DNA of 62,367 bases from JBDHXE01 sp035445085 (GTDB lineage Bacteria; Bacteroidota; Ignavibacteria; Kapaibacteriales; UBA2268). The position numbers were made by a program, and so were the translations under genes. How positions within the stretch are numbered: the first letter of the stretch is position 1; every line of letters begins with the position of its first letter. Location: positions 1-62,367 of the forward strand of contig DAOMQA010000014.1 of assembly GCA_035445085.1 (NCBI GenBank). Reading direction: 5' to 3'. The notes beneath the pieces were generated by a model, which searched no databases, had not been told where the DNA came from, and saw only the letters and a list, made by a program, of their open reading frames with translations. Positions 57,863 through 62,367 of the stretch are shown here, one piece after another.

Positions 57863-59741
57863 ATGATTAGTATAAACAAAACTACAAATGAAAAACATAG
57901 TAGTATCATTAGCGAGAAGAATAGCGTAAACAACTCTTATGATGAAGATTTTTCAGAAATTTTCAGTGCTTTGACTATAAACTACCCAAATAAGAATACA
58001 CAAAAGCACATTTCTATTCAATTTGACAATACGACTCAAGAAAAGAAGTATGAAGTCGGTGGTAATAAGCAAGACGATAAAATTATTGAACTTTCTTTAT
58101 TGAGTCCGACAGAGTTCATAAATGGAAGTATAAAAAAAACAAGTGAAATAAGTGAAAATGAGGAAGGAAGTTTGCTAACTGATGTATTGGGTAAAAGCTA
58201 CAAAAAAGTAGACCAAAAAACAGCAGATACATTAGTAGAGATGGTTAGAAATATAAAGAGTGGCGAAAAAGATAAGCAAGTAGAATTTAAGCCGACAGAG
58301 TTCATAAATGGAAGTATAAAAAAAACAAGTGAAATAAGTGAAAATGNNNNNNNNNNNNNNNNNNNNNNNNNNNNNNNNNNNNNNNNNNNNNNNNNNNNNN
58401 NNNNNNNNNNNNNNNNNNNNNNNNNNNNNNNNNNNNNNNNNNNNNNTTAGAAATATAAAGAGTGGCGAAAAAGATAAGCAAGTAGAATTTAAGCCGACAG
58501 AATATGATAAGCCAGCTAACAATATAAGCACTATTCTGAATGAAAGCAATATTAATACAACTGATGATGCTAAAATAGTAAAGCAATTTACAAGCAATAA
58601 CATTGAATCATCGCTAAATAACTACCTAGGAGTAAACTATTATAGGAAGAATACATTAGATAATAAAACAAGCCTTAAAAGTGAAAATACTGCTAATTTA
58701 AGAATATATGATAGCGTTAGCGATTTAAATACAGATACCTTTGTCAATAAAATAGACAATTCTGATTTCAAAAGCGATAACATTACACATAAGAATAAGA
58801 TAGCATTTGAATTGAATTCTGATATTTTGAATACAAGCGATAGGATTAATATAACTATAGATAAGAAAATTGACGTTCATCAAAATATACAAGCTGATAA
58901 AGCAAGTAAAATAAGCAGTAACGAATATATTAATAACAACAATTCTTTCCCAGCCTTGAATGAAAATTTATTAAACTTAAATTCACGTAATCAAGTTCAT
59001 ACTGACAACCATAACAGTATAAATAAATTATTACAAACGAATGAGCAGAAATTAGAAATATCTGATATAAAACACGCAGAAGCTCAAAACACTATTTCGG
59101 ACAATAATAGCAATTTTGACCAAAGTAATAATAATTTTAACCAAAGTAATAATTTTAGTCAATTCAAACATACTGAACATGAATTCACAAATGAAAATTT
59201 GGGTATTATTAGCCAGCAGCCAATGAGTTCTTCTCCAAGCATTAGTACGCAGCAAATCAGTGAAAACACTGCTAAACCCTTAATATACAATATAAAATTA
59301 GGAGACCTTCCTAATAAAATATCATCAATAATCAGCAAAAGTACTTTAGGAGAAGTAAATACAGCGAGAATAAATTTAAGCCCAAAATCACTTGGCACAT
59401 TAGTTGTAGAAATAACTCAAAAGAAAGATGATTTAAAGATAGTGATACACTCAGAAAGTAAAGATGTGGCAAATTTGATAGAGCAAAATCTAAGTGGATT
59501 GAAAGACAAATTAATCAATCAAGGTTTTTCTCAACAAAACATTGATTTAAATATTAATGTTCAATCGCAAGCAAATACTTTGATGAATAGGGGCGATGGA
59601 CGAGAAAACAACAAGCATTCTAAGAATGATAGGAAATATAGTTCATATTCACAGGCTAATGATCTCTTTACTGAAAGCGAACGCATCATAATTGATTACA
59701 ATAAATATGATAGTGGCAAATTCATAGAAAAGTATATTTGA
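57863..59741 (+). CDS. fliK: flagellar hook-length control protein FliK, interrupted by an assembly gap
   Basis: AAGGA at 57852-57856 supports ATG 57863; an ATG at 57812 is also in frame. The N-terminal part is polar and repetitive. It holds a 62-residue repeat (TEFINGSIKKTSEISEN ... SGEKDKQVEFKP) that runs into a 100-N gap at 58347-58446. The sequence after the gap resumes in the same repeat but in another apparent frame, because the gap length is a placeholder. With 84 bp (or 84 plus a multiple of 186) the frame is restored. The C-terminal Flg_hook domain is clear: LPNKISSIISKS, ARINLSPKSLGTLVVEITQK, LKIVIHSESKDVANLIEQNLSGLKDKLINQGF. FliK acts as ruler and substrate-specificity switch for hook export. 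The stop overlaps the SD region of flgD. Confidence 0.85.
58106..58500 (+). repeat. 186-bp in-frame tandem repeat inside fliK
   Basis: The copy starting at 58106 repeats exactly from 58292 for the 55 bases visible before the gap. The 54 bases after the gap (58447-58500) exactly match 58245-58298. The spacing 58292 minus 58106 is 186, or 62 codons. All visible copies are identical, so the duplication is recent or under concerted change. True copy number is hidden by the gap. Confidence 0.9.
58347..58446. other. assembly gap of 100 Ns
   Basis: Exactly 100 N characters, most likely a placeholder of unknown true length. Comparison with the intact repeat copy predicts 84 bp, or 84 + 186n. Confidence 0.97.
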
Positions 59742-59747
59742 AGGAGG
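59741..59747 (+). promoter_or_regulatory. Shine-Dalgarno site fixing the flgD start
   Basis: AAGGAGG lies 5 bases before ATG 59753. An upstream TTG at 59738 in the same frame overlaps this site and the fliK stop, so it is not the start. Confidence 0.8.
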
Positions 59748-59752
59748 AAGCA

Positions 59753-60439
59753 ATGGTAGACCAAGTAGCAGGAAGCTCCAATAAAGGTCAAAATATGGCA
59801 GCAAGTGTCAAAAATAATAGTACAGTCGGTAAAGATGAGTTTCTAAAGTTATTAACTTACCAACTCAAGGCTCAGAATCCAATGAAGCCTTACGACAATC
59901 AAGAATTTGCAGCGCAATTGGCTCAATTCTCACAATTAGAGCAATTAGTTGATATAAAATCCTTAATTGAAGAGCAAAATAGTGTTAATAGCCTATTATC
60001 TCAAACAATATCAAATTCAGCTTTACCAGGGATGTTAGGCAAAAATGCCATGGGTAGATCTGATGTTATTTCATTTAGCGGACAAGATAGTATTAAGTTT
60101 TCTTACGAAAACACTTACAACGCAAACTCTGGTATAATTGAGATTAGAGATACAGCAGGTAATTTAATTAATCATATAGAATTAAGTGGCAACCAATTAT
60201 CACAAGGACTTCAAAATTTTGAATGGGACGGTCGCGATAATAACGGAGAAAAAGTAGCTAACGGCAATTACAAGATTGCGGTATCATTAGTTGATTCGAG
60301 CGGTGCTACTTATAATCCAGATACTTTCGTAAACGGCAAAATTGAAGCAGTAAGATTTAAATCAGAAGGAACAATGCTTGTAATCAATGGCATGGAAATT
60401 CCATTAAATAAAATTTCGGATATTACAACAGCAAATTAA
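59753..60439 (+). CDS. flgD: flagellar hook assembly protein FlgD
   Basis: A 228-residue hook-cap scaffold exported by the flagellar system. The N-terminal region has the classic VGKDEFLKLLTYQLKAQNPMKPYDNQEFAAQLAQFSQLEQL (about 25-65). The C-terminal Tudor/FlgD-Ig-like part reads GIIEIRDTAGNLINHIEL, NFEWDGRDNNGEKVANGNYKI, and ends with NGMEIPLNKISDI. The SD at 59741-59747 sets the start. Confidence 0.95.
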   Translation: MVDQVAGSSNKGQNMAASVKNNSTVGKDEFLKLLTYQLKAQNPMKPYDNQEFAAQLAQFSQLEQLVDIKSLIEEQNSVNSLLSQTISNSALPGMLGKNAMGRSDVISFSGQDSIKFSYENTYNANSGIIEIRDTAGNLINHIELSGNQLSQGLQNFEWDGRDNNGEKVANGNYKIAVSLVDSSGATYNPDTFVNGKIEAVRFKSEGTMLVINGMEIPLNKISDITTAN

Positions 60440-60464
60440 GAAAGAATTATATTAGGAGGAAATT

Positions 60465-60851
60465 ATGTTAGAAATTAACGGAGTATCGGTACCATTTATG
60501 CCAGTTACGGGAGTAGACAAAAGCCCGAAACATAGCACAATACAATCCAATCCCAAAGTTACGGCTCCGTTTAGCGAAATATTTAAAGAAGAATTAGGTA
60601 AGGTTAAATTCTCTGGACATGCTTTAGACAGAATGAATTCGAGAGAAATCAACCTAAATGAACACGATCTACAAAGATTAGAAAATGCCGTAAATAAGGC
60701 AGAAGAGAAAAATGCACGTGATTCCCTTGTTATGATGGATAACAAAGCCTTCATCGTTAATATACCAAATAGAACAGTAGTTACAATGCTTACAAACGAC
60801 AAAATGAACGAGCATATTATAACGCAAATAGATTCAGCAGTATTTGCATAA
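60465..60851 (+). CDS. flagellar operon protein, TIGR02530 type
   Basis: A 128-residue protein placed between flgD and flgE, as in Firmicutes and Spirochaetes. It has the family's ELGKVKFSGHALDRMNSREINLNEHDLQRLENAVNKAEEK and VNIPNRTVVTMLTNDKMNEHIITQIDSAVFA. AGGAGG is 6 bases upstream. Its role is not defined; an auxiliary part in hook assembly is assumed from its position. Confidence 0.88.
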   Translation: MLEINGVSVPFMPVTGVDKSPKHSTIQSNPKVTAPFSEIFKEELGKVKFSGHALDRMNSREINLNEHDLQRLENAVNKAEEKNARDSLVMMDNKAFIVNIPNRTVVTMLTNDKMNEHIITQIDSAVFA

Positions 60852-60860
60852 AGAAGAAGT

Positions 60861-60922
60861 GGGTTGGACTAAGTAGCGATACTAGGGACCCTCAAATGAA
60901 TTCTAAACGACAGAGGAATTCA
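60861..60922 (+). promoter_or_regulatory. two potential RNA hairpins in the flgE leader
   Basis: Hairpin 1: outer stem GGGT (60861-60864) with ACCC (60888-60891), and inner stem AGTA (60872-60875) with TACT (60880-60883) closed by a GCGA tetraloop. Hairpin 2: TGAATTC (60897-60903) with GAATTCA (60916-60922) and a 12-base loop. The flgE SD (AAGGAGGG) follows about 37 bases later. No known riboswitch class was recognised. Confidence 0.3.
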
Positions 60923-60952
60923 AACGCTGAAGAAAATGAATTTTTAGGATAA
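60896..60952 (+). CDS. possible 18-codon leader peptide upstream of flgE
   Basis: ATG to TAA encodes MNSKRQRNSNAEENEFLG. It has no clear SD and lies over the second hairpin. The frame stays open upstream through the start of the gap. It may be chance. Confidence 0.15.
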   Translation: MNSKRQRNSNAEENEFLG

Positions 60953-60976
60953 AATAACCAAGGAGGGTTAAATATA

Positions 60977-62299
60977 ATGAGTCTTACAAGGTCATTATCG
61001 GTAGGAACAAGTGCCTTAAGGGCAAATCAACAAAGAATGGATGTAATATCCAATAATTTATCAAATCTTAATACCATAGGCTACAAGTCTAATCGTGCTA
61101 ATTTTGAAGAACAATTTAACCAAGTTGTAAACCATGGAAAAAATCCAGATGTAGCTGCATCTGTGGGCTTTGGGGGCGTAAATCCATTACAATTTGGATT
61201 AGGTGTAAAACTTGGCTCAATTACTCAAGATATGTCTCAAGGTGTAACAGAAATCACTAATAGACCTTTAGATATGGCTATACAAGGCGATGGTATGTTT
61301 GTATTTAATATAAATGGTGAACAAAAGTTTTCGAGGGCAGGAAATATTAGCCGCGATAGAGATGGCTACTTGATTGATACAGGAACGGGAGCATATCTAC
61401 AAGGCTATAATATAGATACCGACAGCAATGGAAATATTATTAAGTCGGCCGATGGTATGAATACGCTTACTGGCTTAACTGGCAATTTAAAAGTATCTGA
61501 TGATGTAATTTCTCCTCCAAGACAAACGCAAAATATAAGATTAACAGGAAATTTAAATTCTGGAAATACAACTGGCGCCGAAAAGAAAACATCGATAAAA
61601 GTCTTTGATAATTTAGGTGCTACTCATGATCTAAAATTTACTTTTACTAAAACAGCAAACCCCGGAGAATATTCGTTAGCTGGCGAAATTGATGGCACAG
61701 CAGTAACTCTAAGTAACACAACTGTAACATTCAATTCCGACGGCACATTAAATACTCCACATACTATAAATGTAACTGCCAATGATTTAAATACAGCTTT
61801 GGGAACAACTTCTTTTGATGCTGGGACGCCAAAAGATATTTCTATCACTTTAGCTAACCCAAATCAATTAACATCAGGGCTTACTGGCTTTTCTGCAGGC
61901 AATACAGTTTCATTTGTAGAGCAAGATGGCTATCAGCAAGGTTCTTTAATTGATTTAAGTGTAGATGCTAAAGGTCAATTGTGGGGTGCTTTCACAAATG
62001 GAGTATCTGAAAGGGTCGGTCAAGTAGTAATTGCTAAATTTACCAACCAAGAAGGTTTAATACGTAATGGTGGAAATTTCTATTCTACATCTCCCAATAG
62101 TGGTTTGCCAAATATCGGAACCGCAGGTGAAATCTTCCCATCTACTAAGATAGCTGGCAATGCTTTAGAGCAATCTAATGTAGATATGACAGTAGAATTT
62201 ACTAACTTAATATCAACACAAAGAGCTTATGAAGCTGCTGCAAGAACAATTACAGTCAGCGACCAAATATTAGGTGAAACAACTATATTGAAACGTTAA
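60977..62299 (+). CDS. flgE: flagellar hook protein FlgE
   Basis: A 440-residue hook subunit. It begins MSLTRSLSVGTSALRANQQRMDVISNNLSNLNTIGYK-type sequence with the rod/hook N-terminal motif. FlgE-specific segments follow (LDMAIQGDGMFVFN, FSRAGNISRDRDGYLID). The D2-like domain spans about 190-320, and the C-terminal helix has EQSNVDMTVEFTNLISTQRAYEAAARTITVSDQIL. AAGGAGGG 9 bases upstream sets the start. No terminator is seen in the 68 bases left, so the operon may continue. Confidence 0.96.
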   Translation: MSLTRSLSVGTSALRANQQRMDVISNNLSNLNTIGYKSNRANFEEQFNQVVNHGKNPDVAASVGFGGVNPLQFGLGVKLGSITQDMSQGVTEITNRPLDMAIQGDGMFVFNINGEQKFSRAGNISRDRDGYLIDTGTGAYLQGYNIDTDSNGNIIKSADGMNTLTGLTGNLKVSDDVISPPRQTQNIRLTGNLNSGNTTGAEKKTSIKVFDNLGATHDLKFTFTKTANPGEYSLAGEIDGTAVTLSNTTVTFNSDGTLNTPHTINVTANDLNTALGTTSFDAGTPKDISITLANPNQLTSGLTGFSAGNTVSFVEQDGYQQGSLIDLSVDAKGQLWGAFTNGVSERVGQVVIAKFTNQEGLIRNGGNFYSTSPNSGLPNIGTAGEIFPSTKIAGNALEQSNVDMTVEFTNLISTQRAYEAAARTITVSDQILGETTILKR

Positions 62300-62367
62300 T
62301 AGGGCATAAGTATGAATAGTCCTAAAATAAGTATACAAAATTAAATTACCAAATTAATCCCCAATTG

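Noticed and set aside
58232..58603. Frames running through the N gap on both strands
   Set aside because: They exist only because Ns are read as open codons; the real gene here is fliK.
60901..60921. Two GAATTC sites as remnants of cloning or vector sequence
   Set aside because: The flanking DNA is ordinary for this genome, and the second copy is explained by the hairpin; no vector sequence was recognised.

Overview
The window is very AT-rich, densely coded DNA from a Gram-negative, diderm bacterium of the FCB (Bacteroidota/Chlorobiota/Ignavibacteriota) lineage. Four things point there: outer-membrane TonB-dependent receptors with N-terminal carboxypeptidase-regulatory-like domains, very large secreted proteins ending in type IX secretion (T9SS)-like C-terminal domains next to a PorV-family protein, a GWxTD-domain protein, and lipid A genes (lpxB, lpxK and acyltransferases). 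A full flagellar rod/MS-ring/export/hook operon in the same window argues against typical Bacteroidia and for an Ignavibacteria- or Kapabacteria-like organism. That placement is inference from gene content; I ran no search. The start may be a contig edge, and one run of 100 Ns (58347-58446) shows that this is a draft assembly.

Layout. 1-694 (-): a frameshifted GLUG-repeat surface protein. 979-6109 (-): an Oar-like TonB receptor and aspS. 6348-12728 (+): a 2126-residue secreted beta-helix/Ig-like protein with a T9SS tail and a strong terminator. 12857-25400 (+): a bi-domain oxidoreductase, a degenerate glycosidase fused to membrane helices, purC, rodA, a STAS protein, a 59-residue membrane protein, then an envelope cluster (DUF6588-like outer-membrane protein, lpxB, a DUF374/LpxJ-like acyltransferase, lpxK, a lipoprotein amidohydrolase). 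25443-32627 (-): mnmA, a small lipoprotein, miaB, a mannose-1-phosphate guanylyltransferase, an M50-like membrane protease, pdxA, an APC permease. 32803-34388 (+): a secreted hypothetical protein, a thioredoxin-fold lipoprotein and an EVE protein.

34407-49654 (-) reads, in transcription order: a UPF0173 hydrolase, an ECF sigma factor, an anti-sigma factor with an unusual outer-membrane-barrel-like C-terminus, a TonB receptor, a 1574-residue T9SS-type secreted protein, a PorV-family protein, a GWxTD protein, an LpxL-like acyltransferase and a family-9 heptosyltransferase. This looks like a regulated cell-surface module: regulator, receptor, cargo and secretion shuttle.

49899-62299 (+) is one flagellar operon: flgB, flgC, an unknown 104-residue protein, fliE, fliF, fliG, fliH, fliI, fliJ, a MotE-like chaperone, fliK, flgD, a TIGR02530-type protein and flgE. 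The fliK gene is interrupted by the N gap, which lies inside a 186-bp in-frame tandem repeat. The frame break there is explained by the arbitrary gap length.

No tRNA, rRNA, CRISPR array or insertion sequence was recognised. No gene-free stretch exceeds about 300 bases; the longest are 695-978, 20173-20431 and 6110-6347. Several genes have strong Shine-Dalgarno sites (purC, flgC, flgD, flgE, the first TonB receptor), so SD-led initiation appears to be in use here.
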